In this document: piece after piece, positions 9,927 through 22,240 of the stretch
How positions within the stretch are numbered: position 1 is the stretch's first letter
Layout: every line of letters starts with the position of its first letter
Assembly (NCBI GenBank): GCA_950295325.1
Contig: OX485804.1
Span: 39,494,001 to 39,558,000, forward strand
From: Polytrichum commune
Lineage: Eukaryota > Streptophyta > Polytrichopsida > Polytrichales > Polytrichaceae
DNA: 64,000 nucleotides
Direction of reading: 5' to 3'
The notes under the pieces: model-generated
The model's input: the letters and a program-made list of their open reading frames with translations, nothing else
Told to the model about the DNA's origin: nothing
Databases searched by the model: none
Position numbers and translations under genes: made by a program

Positions 9927-12529
9927 GTTCCCATGCGGACAGTATAAGAGCTGCGGGTCTCATGTGATCATTCTCTTCTTGAAGCCCATTTATACTACAC
10001 TTATTATCCCAATTATTGCGCGTTACTATTTGGAGTTATGTAGTGCAATAACGTCTTACTCAGGAGTTCAATTTTTATTAACGAATGTTCAAAGGGTTGT
10101 TCGGACATTATTATGGAACATAAATGACTTGCTTGGTGAAATATTGCATTCTCATTAAATAGATATAAGCATCTATGTAAATTGAATAGTAACATGCACT
10201 AAGTGGGGTAATTAGTGTAGTGACCAGTGACCAATGACCAACTGCCTTCTAAAATCCCTCCTTTGTTCAAGAATGAGTGGCAGTCACATTTTGTTTTTAC
10301 ACAAGGTTACCTAAAATAGAAGTGATCATGGGCGAGGATGTCAAAATATGAACAATGTTTGGTGGTCACCTAGATTTTGCGCCAAGAGAATGCAAATAGG
10401 TCGTCTCAAGATATAATACAACAAATTTATTTGTGAATATTTAATTTGTATTGGAGTTTATTTTTAGCCTTTTCATTTATAAATTTTCCATCAAGAACAC
10501 TATGTTTTGGACTAAGTCCGCTTTATCCTATGACACGTGACAAAGAACTCTTAAAATGTGACATGAAGTTCTCTTGGTCATGGTCTTCGGACTACCAACA
10601 TTGACCACAATAAATCATTATTATTTTTCTTGCAGTCATTGGTCACATGTGTAAAACAACCCTTAGTTGGACACCTAGTATATGTATATTTGAGTTGTAT
10701 GTTACATATGGGCAAAAACTCGTCGTTAGAACTTAGAAGGGTTTGTAGAAGAGAAAGAGATTCTCTACTTTGAACTACTCTTATGACTTTTGTAATGTTC
10801 CGTAGATTCTAAAATTTGAAATGAGACTCTTCACAATTCACAATCGCTAACCAAATAACCCGATCCTCAAACCACTTCAAAAGTCAAAAATGTTTGTGAA
10901 GTTGGAATTGCCCAACACGGGTTCTCACCTTCCCATTGGACGAGTTTGCATAGACGGCAGGAAGCTCTAACTTGGGAGAAGTAAATAAATGTAAAAGTTG
11001 ATACGTTGATTGGGCTTGAGCCTGGCTCGAGTTCATCTGTCAACGTGATACAATCGCAACAACTATGATGATGGAAGGGGCTCTAGCAAAAACAAGCCCC
11101 CCATAGGTTGATGGGTTGATTCATTCCGATGCCCCCCAAAACCCACACGGGCAAAACATTGGGTTCTCTAATGTCACTTGGTGCATCACACTAATTTGAA
11201 CTATTTGAGGCCATACCAAATCATATACACATATCGATACAAAAGTGGATCGGGGCTTGAATCCATCCGTCAAAGTGATCCGGTCACCACAAGAACTCCG
11301 GTGATGCCATAGCTCGTAACTTATGTGTACAAGTGGGGTGTCGTGCAAAATCATTGCAGTGGATTTTGGCAAGCAGCGCTTGCCTGATGAGCATGATGAG
11401 CTACCTTGTGTATCATTGGTCTCCTGTACGAAAAGGTACAATAACACTGGCCCTCCACATACACGTGTATGCACTTGGAAGTTGGACTCGGACACCGAAT
11501 TTAAGGCAATCGGCTTACCTATACGGCGCGATATATATTGTGGGCACTCCCAACTCGGCAGACACATTTCCAACCGTTGGATCGGTTCGAGAAGTGCCTC
11601 AGCTAGTTAGCATTTGTGAATCACGAAAATTGTCATCTCAAGTTTCAGAATCGGAGTTGAAATGCAGGAGTTGTAAAGGGTCAAAGCGAAGATTCTCTTT
11701 CTTTGCAAATGGTTTTATAGGTTTCTTTCAAATCTAGAGTAATAAATAGCCCACTCTTATCATATATAACACATATCTTTTTGGATGTTCAGCTCTGAGT
11801 CGTGTCATGTACCACTCAATCAAGACCTAATCGGGTGCCTATATATGAGTGGCATATGACTTGGAACCTTGTAGTTATGAAACGACACGTGTCTAATTTA
11901 TTTATTTTTAACTCAAAAAACACAATTGGGAGAATCTTAGTGACAGTTGGAAAGAAATGATACCTTCCAATTCACTGTGAACTTTTATAACTTTTACACC
12001 GACTCGAGAACTCGAAACAACAATCGACATGATTTGCAAGTGCCAACTGCATGAGACAATCCCCGAACCGATCCGATGGCCAAAATAATGTGTGAAGTTA
12101 GGTGCCCACAATGATGAAGCCACATACCTTCGGAGAAAAGCGACTGCTTGACTCGGAAGCATTTTTAGAATGATACATTAAAGTGTGCACCCAGGGCTCA
12201 GAAATTGAACACTGCTGGCAAAAGACTGAAAATCTTTTGCTTCCAATCTTCAGATGCACAGAAAGGTGTCGGTCTTCTTGTTACTTGTGTGTCAATCATG
12301 CGTTGATGAGAACTTTATCGTGGCATTGTGCGATTCGCGATTCATTTCCAACTCTGCAAATTTATCAACAATTCAAGTCATGTCTTTATACTTTGAGCCA
12401 CATGAGGAGCATGTCATTGTTCGTTAATTTTGATGTCACACGCACACAAAAAAAATTCCTTGGTTGCCATGGAACAAAACACAGCATTCTGAATCAAGTG
12501 GTCTGGTGCGTGCTTTCCCTAGATAATTA
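9927..12529. other. no gene recognised
   Basis: AT-rich DNA with only short, mutually overlapping open frames. A minus-strand frame at 9515-9700 beside the MITE is the only one with an odd Cys/Asn-rich composition and is not identified. The 11.1-11.7-kb frames on both strands lack motifs. Confidence 0.5.
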
Positions 12530-12779
12530 AGCATCTTGGAGAGTAACTTATACACTCCATCAGATTGTTTTTTGGCAAGGTTTTTAGGACGAAGCTTGGT
12601 ATGTAGATGGGAGAAAGGCTTTGTCCGGACATAGGTAATAATGAGGTGTCATTGAATGAGAGCTTGCCACTTTGACTAGGGTTGGCATTCATCTCGTGTA
12701 ATCAAGGACCTAGCTTCTTGGATCTATTCTTAAAGTCATGCAACAAAGAGAGCGTCCTTTCACATGCTTGAGAATGCTG
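12530..12779. repeat. TAGCATTC-family element, eroded copy
   Basis: It matches the family by AAGGCTTTGTCCGGACATAG, ATCAAGGACCTAGCTTCTTG, TCCTTTCACATG and the end GAGAATGCTGA. It abuts a copy of the CACCTATATTTGAG repeat family. Confidence 0.5.
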
Positions 12780-12784
12780 AGGTA

Positions 12785-13110
12785 GATGGGTATTAAATGG
12801 TCACTTTTTCCGACTATCATCCTTCTCCTAGGACACGATTAGTACGACATGCTTTGCAATTCCAAATCATGGCTGTAGCAACTTTCCTCGTAATTTATAG
12901 AGCTCATTTGAATATCTTATTCGTTGTCAAAGTGAAGGTTTTCGTGCTCGTTAAATGGTCACATAGGCCCCCTCAATCACATCAATTATTAAAATTAGAA
13001 CGGTTAATACATTTTGAACACATAATTCAATCTTTTGTAAACAAGTGTCCTTTTGGTGTCTGTTCTTGGATGTATAATTACCCAAACACCACTCAAATAT
13101 AGGTGGCAGG
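12785..13110 (-). repeat. CACCTATATTTGAG interspersed repeat
   Basis: Minus-strand copy of a roughly 230-340-bp dispersed repeat. Diagnostic strings on the plus strand are TTTCCGACTATCATCC, AAAGTGAAGGTTTTCGTGCT and CACCACTCAAATATAGGTG. It closely follows the 30.28-kb copy. Confidence 0.55.
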
Positions 13111-13793
13111 TGCAAGCATGGTCAAGTGCACAACTCTTGAGCCCTACATAGGTTTAAGTGAAAGTGATTCGAGACTATATACTAACTTTGAATTCTGCAA
13201 AAACAAAAAATTATAAACAATAAAAAAAACACATTGATCTACAAAGCCAAACAATTTACGTTCACAACTTTTTCTTTCAAAAAAAGTCTACATTTAGGAG
13301 ACAGTGCAAGAGGTGTGCAAGTAGGTGATAGTAAACAATAATTGTCTAAATTTTGTATAATTTTTTAAATCATAGTAAATTGATGTCTATTTACAAAAAT
13401 TTGTAACATTTGATGCCCTCGATTTCATAATGAATTAAAGGAATATGACAAAATCCAAGTTTAATATATTTGAGGTCATGAAATTTACATCCAAAACCAG
13501 ATATAGGCATTGCTTTTTACCATCACTTTCAATGGTAGGTTTTGAAGATCCCATCTTGATATTTTATACATGAGTATCTAACACGACAATAGAGGTCGGC
13601 ATGAAGAAAAATCCAATATAGACAACATTTTGCTACTACGTTAGATGTTTGAACAAAAAAATGATGGTTTTAATATTTGGAGCATTTTTTTGACACACTT
13701 GACCATGCTTGCACCCTATCCGATTAAGACAAGTAACCATGAGGATAATGAACAAAAAAATTATGGTTTTAATATACTAGAGCATTTTAGGCA

Positions 13794-13800
13794 TCTCTCT

Positions 13801-13846
<46 letters not shown>
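13794..13846 (+). repeat. CT microsatellite
   Basis: Roughly 25 CT dinucleotides with CCC interruptions at the left. Confidence 0.95.
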
Positions 13847-13848
<2 letters not shown>

Positions 13849-15960
13849 AATGAGACTCAAAATTTCATCAACCATATATTGCAATATCTGTCCATTGGTT
13901 GTAAAAGCATGGCACCTTTCCAATATTGAAATTGAGAGGTGCAATGACGACGACGACAACAACAACAACAACACATGGTGGACTCGATGTGACACTTACA
14001 TAAGTTAGTGACGAGTCGCACCTATTCCCAACAATTTGGGAAGTTTTGGTGCTCAGAGGTGATTCAATATATGTGCCATGCCAGTCAGCCAAGAAAAGTA
14101 TTGCATCATACCTCAATCTTGTATAGAGGTTCTACACGAAAATTGTCCAATTGTGGTCATGTGGGTGGCATCATCAAGTGTCCATCTCAATCTTGCCCCA
14201 TTTCTTGCATGGGATAAAGTCCTTATTGAATACACTATCATGGCATTGCATGTAAAAATCTCATAATTGTGAGAAAGTGGGACCACAAGTGAAGACTAGA
14301 TTACAAACCGGAATTGGTGCACCTATCTTATACTAAACATGATCATTCCTATGAGATGTGCTCATAGGTTAAGAATGCAATGTGATGTCAAATATTCTAT
14401 CAATATCGTATCTCACATGCGAAGCAAATGTTATTTCCATTTCAACTCAACATTCATGTGTCAATTGTTGTATAAATTAAATTTGAATAAGGATTTTGTT
14501 TGGCTTTGTATGTATGCGAGTCTATCTAATATTGGCAAGATATTGGCGCAATGGAATGCCAACATGGAAAGTGGCCATTCATCAACAACTAGTTAATTGG
14601 TAGTAAGGGAGACAACCCTTCACAATGGTTGTCGAGAAGAAGTCTATGGGCGATGAAAGCAGCTTCTGGCTTCTTGTGAAGCCACATTGCCCGTGCTTTC
14701 TCGACCGTCGGATTTGACAGATGTAACCCTCCTCCCCTGATCTCCTCCGTCCACTGCGTTGGGGTAGTACCTATCTTACCATATGTGAATCATTTATCGG
14801 GGAGGGAGGGGGGGACTAGAAAGACACTGTAATGAGGATTATGAGTTATAAGATTGTTTATATTCAGGTTACACTCAATGAATAATGAAGGAAACATAAA
14901 AACTTGCAATTCGAATGAGATGATTCCATATGATTTCCTTGGTATAAGAAAAGCAAACTTTTTAGCTCATGAAGTAGTAAAATGCAAGAATAGTGCATGG
15001 TGTTTTGGAGTCATGGCATCATGATATGATGATGATGATGAGGGTAGGTATGGTTACATTCCAACCATTTTTTTGCAAATATGTTTGTAGTGTGTAGTAT
15101 TTCTCAAATTCAAGAGTAAATGCAAACTCACCCAATATATCATAACATTCTTCAGGCAACTCTATTCACTTTTTTTCTTTTTTCTTTTTTTTATGATCTT
15201 TTTACAATTCAACTTGCACTTATCACCAGAGTTTTACAATTCTACTCACAGTTGAGTTCACATGTAATTCAAGGAGGTTGGTTTTGGTGTATAACGTTGT
15301 TGTTTATTCACATTCAAACTATGTAGTTTAGTTTTCATGAACATTTGTTGCTTTGGTGCTATAACAATTTCATTCTTATTTTCTCGGACAAAGAAATCGG
15401 GGTTATTTCATTGACAAATATTACGATTGTCACAAATTTGACATTGAGGTATACTTGAACAAACCACTTGTCCAAAATAATAAGGGATGTGCACTCGTGG
15501 GGACAAAAACATCAAAGGATATCAAAAGCAACGACATAACAACCACAAGTTTGAATGCGTGTATTCTATGTTTGGCAATCATCGTATTTGTGTAGTTTTG
15601 CAATCTAGTGAGCATCGTATTGATGCTTGGAATTGTCCAAAATTCATGCATAAACCCAAATTTACTGAAATCTTGGTTAAGAGGCAAACTTAAGATATTG
15701 GCGTAGTGATGTGTTGGGGAGGGGATAATAGAAGAAGAAGAAGAAGAACTCCAGTCTGCAAAGGAGGTTGGAGTGAATAAAGTGTTTGTTTTTAAAACAA
15801 CCATGGCCACGTCCTATAGGACAATGACTTTGGGTGTAGAACTACTCGACCCTTTGCAAGGAGTATTTTATTTTGACCAATGGCCTGAGTAGTAACTGAT
15901 ATTCATGATAAATTATAGTTTATGTATTTTATGTTGTATGTTTTAATTATATATTATCTA

Positions 15961-15986
15961 TTCCTTTATTCCTTTATTCCTTTATT
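15961..15986 (+). repeat. TTCCTTTA/CCTTTATT microsatellite
   Basis: Three units of TTCCTTTAT. Confidence 0.85.
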
Positions 15987-17712
15987 TTAAATATAGCCTA
16001 CTGGCTTATGATGGTAGTTGGGTGAGTTGTGCCCAGAGTGGGTTATAAAGGTGAGTTTTCAAAAGTGAGCGGGCACTAGGTCATTGGCTCCTTGTTGGTT
16101 GGTAGTGGATGGTTCATCACTGATATTTGGTCCGGGTTCAATTCTTGAGGAGCCCATTTGAGTAGATATGAGTTTGAAGTGACTTGGAAACACTATGTGT
16201 TAGACATGGTGTTTGACAAATGGCCTAGGGGAAGGCATTTACATTAGTAGCATAATAGCATTTGGATTGGTCACTATGGGATAGTCACATTTGAATAGGA
16301 AAAAGAAAAGAAACGAAAAAAGCAAAAGCAAAAAAGAACAATGCATTTGTATTGAAGGGCATAACATGAGCATGGAAGCAACCATGACAAACATTATTAT
16401 GATGACTAGAGTTACCATGGAATGTTATTAAGATGTTGGTTGGTACCATGAGAGGTGGTACGGTCTATGTCTTTTTCACACATATCACAAAATGTACAAT
16501 CAACTAGGGGATGAGTATTGAGTTTTATTCATGCCATATTTTTATGCTTGCATAATGGCCAAGTGTCTTTTGTAGCAAAGTGTGAATCTTCATCATTTCA
16601 TAAATTTGGGCATGAAAATATAATACAATTGATGTGCAAAACCGACTCTCTAGGCAGATAGAGATTTACATTCAATTTTCCTAAAGATCGTTAACTAAGA
16701 TTAATGGAAAGATCAATTGCATTAGCATTTATTTGTCCATTAAATTTATACATATTATAGGTTATTTTCCTAGATAATGTCATAGTTGATTTTCAATTGA
16801 GGGGGATATGATGGGAAAATTAGTCCTTAAATTAGTTGTTAACCTTTTGAGCGGCCATGTCAAAAGTAACATATTTCTATACTTACCATGTGGGTAACTC
16901 ACATTCTTCCAACTAGATCAATAAATAAAGGTTCACGTCAAATATGTGACCCTATTTCAAGTACACAAAAAAGTATGTTTGATCATCACTATCACATATG
17001 AATACGTTCTCATGTCCTCTTTGCGGTGCAGTGTACCAAATATGGTTTCAAGCTCATATAACCAACAAAAATATTAGATTGTTACATGGTAAGGGCTTAT
17101 AGAAATGGTGTACATAGGTTGTGTAGTGGACCTCCATGTCTTGAGCATATCCTTTAGGAGTTAAGTATTGGGAGAGTAGTGGTTGGGTGGTATTATTAGG
17201 TTATAGAGTTGGGAGTCATATAAAATGGATTTTAAGTTGCAATCATAAACTCTCAAATGTTGGTGGATGTTATCACGCATAAACACGTTCAATGTTGTAA
17301 TAAGGATGAACTTGCAGATGTAGCAACTATTACAATTATCTTTGATGGCGAATCCCAACCATACACATTGGTAAACTTAGTTAAATAGTTGATAGGGTAA
17401 TAATAGCATCACATACACATGTGTTTGGTTGTCTAACTTAACCAACATTATGAGTGATTTTGGTTGCAATACATTATTTTCTTACATCACATCATCGTTT
17501 ACTATTGATTGGGTCACACATATGAACTCAACTATCTCGAGAGTGTTATCTTTGTCATTCTTTTGCTGCCTAGATTTGTCATATATTAGAGCACCTTATG
17601 ATGAAGAAACACTACTTTATGCAAATCTTGTATCAATATGTAGGTGGTTTTTCAAACACTCATCCTTTGAGTTCCACGCATTCAAGATTGGATAAAAAAT
17701 GACCCACAATAT

Positions 17713-17745
17713 CCACACGCGCGCACGCACACACACACACACACT
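17713..17745 (+). repeat. CA/CG microsatellite
   Basis: CACACGCGCGCACG followed by CA dinucleotides, then a short TATA-rich stretch. Confidence 0.9.
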
Positions 17746-18948
17746 ATACATATATATAATGTAAAATTTGCCAATTATAATGTTACTCAACCCCTCATTG
17801 TTGCTCCCTTCCTAAATGGGGATTGTAGAACAAGAAGTTGCTCATTTAATCCTATCATGTTTGATGGTTGCATTGTGAGTGGGTGGCATCACAAAATTGC
17901 CAAGTAGGTGTTGAGCTCCACATGGGGGCCCTCACATTGGCCACCCACGGTCTTTGACATGTGTTCACTTTATAAGGGGGATCCAAAATAAGAAGGGCAT
18001 TATGCTTGAAAATTTCCCGACCCCATGGTGCAACAACCTACAATTGAGTGATGTTATGATCCTAAACATGTGGGTAAAAATGTTTGATGTGGCTGATTCG
18101 AATGCTACAAAATATTTACCTCTAGAATTCGACCATACAATGTCTTAATAGGTTGGGACGAACCAACATTGGTTCCTTGGAGGCAAGGGTTTAGGCATCC
18201 AACAAGGAACAAGTGTATGGGTTGGTTTGCCCAAATCGTCTTAATAGAGTAGCAATTTTATGAAAATGGTAACACCAATTCAAATGCTCAAGTGAAGATG
18301 CATGGGTTACAAGGCTACCGACAACCAAGCCAAAATTTGGAGTAAAATCTCCACATTCCCTTGTTTATGTCAATCGACAACCATTACTTTCAAACGGGGT
18401 TGTACTCAAATTTGAAAATTGCAACAAATGCCAAATCTAAGGTGTATGCGCCTAATTTGGTTACTTATCTTAATCAAACACTTATATTTGAGTATCGCAT
18501 GTTTAAGGGAGAAAAATCAAAAACATTGAATGATCACTATAGGTGTATCAAAAGAGGGGTAGAATGATACTTGTGTGGATTCAAAATGGCTAATTGAAGA
18601 AAATGGTGGCCCGAAAAGGATGCAGTGATAAGTGGGATGCAATAATTGGTTGGATAGGTGTGTTTCACACCACTTGCAATCATTTTTGAGTGCCATTGAG
18701 TTAACCATTTGTGTGCATTTGTATGTAGAATAGGATAATTTTATTTTCAAATTAGGGAGACTCTACTATACAAGTAGGGGGTTTGACTGACTTCTTTGGG
18801 AAAATGTAACTAATTATTTGTAGGGAAGAAAATTATGAAACAATATGCATTCATCATCATTTCCTCTACTCCATCTCTGCAAAATATTGCACAAATTTCA
18901 AGCCACTCTTTATGGTCAAATCAACTTATTTTCACCATTTTCCATAGA

Positions 18949-19190
18949 TCTACCTTAGGTGTTCTACCAACAATGGACACCAAAAGGACATGTCTGCAAA
19001 AGAGCTTGAACTACGTGTTCAACACATGTCACACCATTCTAGGTTTAAATGTCAACATAAGGGGGGGGGGGGGGCGCTACACGAGAAACTTCACTTTGAC
19101 ATTGAATAGAAATATTCATATGAGCTCCAAAAATCATGACATAACATTATTTTGCCATGTGGGTCGGTTCCATGACCCTAGAATATGTCA
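18949..19190 (+). repeat. CACCTATATTTGAG interspersed repeat, partial
   Basis: GGACACCAAAAGGACATGTC, ACCATTCTAGGTTTAAATGT, CTTCACTTTGACATTG and ATATGAGCTCCAAAAATCAT match the plus-strand consensus. A G-run of about 14 bases (near 19062-19074) replaces the usual short G tract. Confidence 0.5.
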
Positions 19191-19325
19191 ATTATAATAG
19201 GTGGGCCCCTAAACAAAGTGAGAATATTTGTATATTATTTATACATTTAGGTTGTCACTTGGAAATTTCGGTGGAGTTATGCTCCTAACACTATTCACAT
19301 GAATTATTGTTCATCCCGGCACTAT

Positions 19326-20339
19326 TCACATGAAACATTGTTCATCCCCTGTTGTTCTTGAATCTTGTGAATTGTTTTGATGACCGGCCATGAACAATCC
19401 TTGACAAGGCCAACCTACAACAACTAAGTTGATGGGCCCATGTATTGTGATTTCTTCCCTAGAAATCAATGAAATGTCACTTGGCAATGCAATGAATGCC
19501 CTCTTTGTAACAATCCTTGGCAATAACGTTGGAAATCACTTCCTCAACTTCTCTGTGTGATGTATGGCCACCTTCTTTGCCAATCCATTGTTGTCCACAT
19601 ACAAATAACGTCTCACTTTAGTACTAGCTTGAAGAACAACTACTAATCCAATGGCTACCTCTCCAAACAACTCCAATAGAGTAATACCTTCCTTTGAAGG
19701 TTGCCAATGTATAGTAGAGGTATCTAAGGGTGGCCCCATGTCCTTGATAATATCAATGCCCCCTTCTTCTTCATCGTGTGGTAACACAACCCATTGCCAC
19801 ACCTCTTGGATTGGTTTTGTAGCAACATTTTGTAAATCTTCAACGTTACCCCATGTAGATTTTTCTATTTGTAAAGACTCTTCATTGATGTCATCAATGC
19901 CTTCCAATTCTTCATTTTCTTCTAATGTGCTAGAGGAAGGGCATTGTGTACGTGGTGACCCCCACTCATGGAAGTCTTCTTCAAACCGAAGGGCTTCATC
20001 ATTTACAAACCCAGCAAAGCAATAGGTATCAGCCATATTACCAGTAAGAACTTGAATAAATCGAGTTGGCAACTGAGCCTTTCACCCATCTCATGCTTGC
20101 CATTTTGGCCTATAAATGGTTGTTTCCATCCAAAAGTCTAAGGTTAAACCCATCGGGTACAATCCCATAGCCCCTACCAAAACATCATAAGACTTGGCCT
20201 CCGTGACCAATTCACACTTTCCACTCACACACTCATACTCAAGCCCACTCACATGTCCCAAACAATTCTTACAATACCACTCCTCACACGAAAAAATATG
20301 TAATCTTTGGTACTCTAGGCGCGGCCTAGCCTTCTCCAC
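19326..20339 (-). pseudogene. Ty3-type fragment: protease-like end plus N-terminal half of C5 DNA methyltransferase
   Basis: Three consecutive minus-strand frames form one decayed reading. 20091-20339 has Cys-rich CEEWYCKNCLGH, then YDVLVGAMGLYPMG, resembling the C-terminal end of a retropepsin-like protease. 19536-20072 has an acidic linker, then GITLLELFGEVAIGL (C5-MTase motif I, normally F-G-G-I-G-T-G) and RRYLYVDNN (motif II). 19326-19523 has LPSDISLISREE and VVVGWPCQGLF, i.e. motif IV with an intact Pro-Cys-Gln. Similarity ends a few codons after motif IV. The block around motif IV (LP-D-LI, GP-D/N, GW-CQG) matches the 62.8-kb element, so both derive from one element type. Frameshifts and a stop make it non-functional. 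Confidence 0.75.
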
Positions 20340-20839
20340 TCAATGGAAAGGATGTGGCTATGCCCACATAACAAACCCCAACCTACTCCCAGGATCCATC
20401 AAGTAGGCATGACTAGCCACTCATGCCAATCACATCTCCACTACAATCGTTACCATCACACATGATGATTGAACATGCAATACAATCAACCTGCTCCAAT
20501 AACCAAACGTCAACCCTATACTTACCACCCCACCCCTCACCTTACAATACACCACAACCCTACCCTCCCCCACCTAATATAATAATAAAGAGCCACCACT
20601 TACCTCCATTTTGATACTCTCCCCCACAACCACCCCACCCCAAATATTCACCTTCCTCCGACAACTCCCCACAACACTCCTCCCCTCTTGCATCACCTAC
20701 CCCGCCACACCCACCCCACAAACAAATACAACACCCAATAGCATTCCTAAAGCATGGCCAGTAGCCAAGCATCCCCTCGTCACCAACCCTATCCACCAAC
20801 AACCCCCCTCCCACCAACCATAACAACATTCCCTCCCTA

Positions 20840-22240
20840 TGGTTTCCACACGTCCAATCCTACTACACATACAATTCGTTCACACCATTGGATGGCGAAG
20901 GAAACAATAATATTGTAGGAGCCGGAGTCTTCAATGGACCTTTACAAGTCAAGATCATTGCATGCCTCCCAGGATGTCCCAATATCCTCATGGCATAACT
21001 ATATGCACTCCTTATTGCAGCACGTCAAACCCAAACACTCCCCGTAGGCACATTCATATTCACATATAGCCTACACAACATTAAACTCCTCCTCAACCAC
21101 ATTAAAAAAAACCCGTCCTCCCAATAGAACCACCTAAACAAACTCCTCATAACCCAAATAATAAATACACTAAAAAAATCCCATCACAAAATCACCATCC
21201 GCAAGGTTAGAGCTCACACAAACATAGTTGGAACAATGAGGTAGATAAATTGGCCAAAGTAGGAGTGGAAAACCCCTGCATCTGGGACACCCCCTTCAAC
21301 CTCATAGGCCAACAAATGCCATGCTGGCCATTCATCCCCCCAACCTCCACACAACATGATGGCTCAATTCACAACCTCAAAAGCTACATTGATAAAGAAT
21401 TTGTAAGTGCACTTATCTCCCCTGGAAAAAATAAGTTGCCCTATATAGACAAATGGCTCTCTAGCACCAACATACACATAAAATGGTCAAACCTATTTTG
21501 CGATGCCTCTTGGATTACCAACGTGCAAATTACACAAACCTACAAATTTTGATATGGAAAATGCCTATGGAATTGCCAGAAAAAATCACGTCCTTAAACA
21601 AGCCATATCCCCAACATGTAACCTATGCACATCCCCCATAATGACAAATGCTTCCACCTACTATCATGTTGCACTAACAAGCACATAAACAACCTCATGA
21701 CAAACCGATATAAGAAAGCGATACACGCACTAGCAAATACATTGCTCACCCACCCCACAACCCGTAGCTTTACCCTAATTAATGTTGGCAAAATCAAGGA
21801 CAACACACACTTGACAACACCAACTCCTCATTGCTACTTCCTTGCACATTTTACCTACCAAGATGTAAATGCACAACCCGATTTCGACCATATATACTAT
21901 GCATCTTACATGCCCCACCTACAAACTAACCCACCATTTAGACCCAACCTAAACCTCAAAGTTCAAATTCTTGAATTCACATACTATAATGATAGATTCC
22001 CCGCCAAAGCTACACACCGCAATCTTGACGAATATGCCATTCTACACCCACTCCTATCCCAACTTGGGTAGACAATACTACCACCCATTATAATCATGGT
22101 AGGTATACACAACATTATCCACACAACATCTACTAAAGATCTACACATCCCCTACTCCAAAATCCATAAACTACTAGAGTCCTTCTCTCAAATTGCTATA
22201 AGATACCTAACACATATTATTCTAAACAAAAGGAAAACCA
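20840..22240 (+). mobile_element. 3' half of an R2-like LINE (RNase H, CCHC finger, endonuclease-like end)
   Basis: Frame-by-frame reading shows an RNase H-like region at about 20890-21260 (VGAGVFNGPLQVKI, LYALLIAARQ, FTYSLHNIKLLL, KVRAHTNIVG, then NEVDKLAK after a frameshift). The Asp and Glu positions of the active site are changed or replaced by a stop. Downstream comes a finger (CNLC, then DKCFHLLSCC after a frameshift) and a region at 21625-22071 ending EFTYYNDRFPAKATHR, resembling the restriction-endonuclease-like end of R2-group LINEs. The C-rich DNA at 20400-20830 may be the eroded RT-RNase H linker. No poly(A) tail or TSD was found. Confidence 0.6.

Larger units (their letters stand above)
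13111..18948. other. long AT-rich interval without recognisable genes
   Basis: No domain motif or splice-consistent reading frame was found. The longest frame (15430-15810, minus, 126 codons) includes a Ser run from a GAA repeat and looks like chance. Three microsatellites are listed separately. Decayed transposon sequence is likely but unproven. Confidence 0.5.

Noticed and set aside
11121-11737. Overlapping ORFs on both strands at 11.1-11.7 kb
   Set aside because: No recognisable motif and no consistent frame; probably chance.
13777-13995. Arg-Glu repeat ORF
   Set aside because: It is a translation of the CT microsatellite.
15430-15810. 126-codon minus-strand ORF
   Set aside because: The Ser run comes from a GAA repeat, and there is no domain, homologous motif or splice context.
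20560-20829. Gly-rich minus-strand ORF
   Set aside because: Shadow of C-rich plus-strand LINE sequence.
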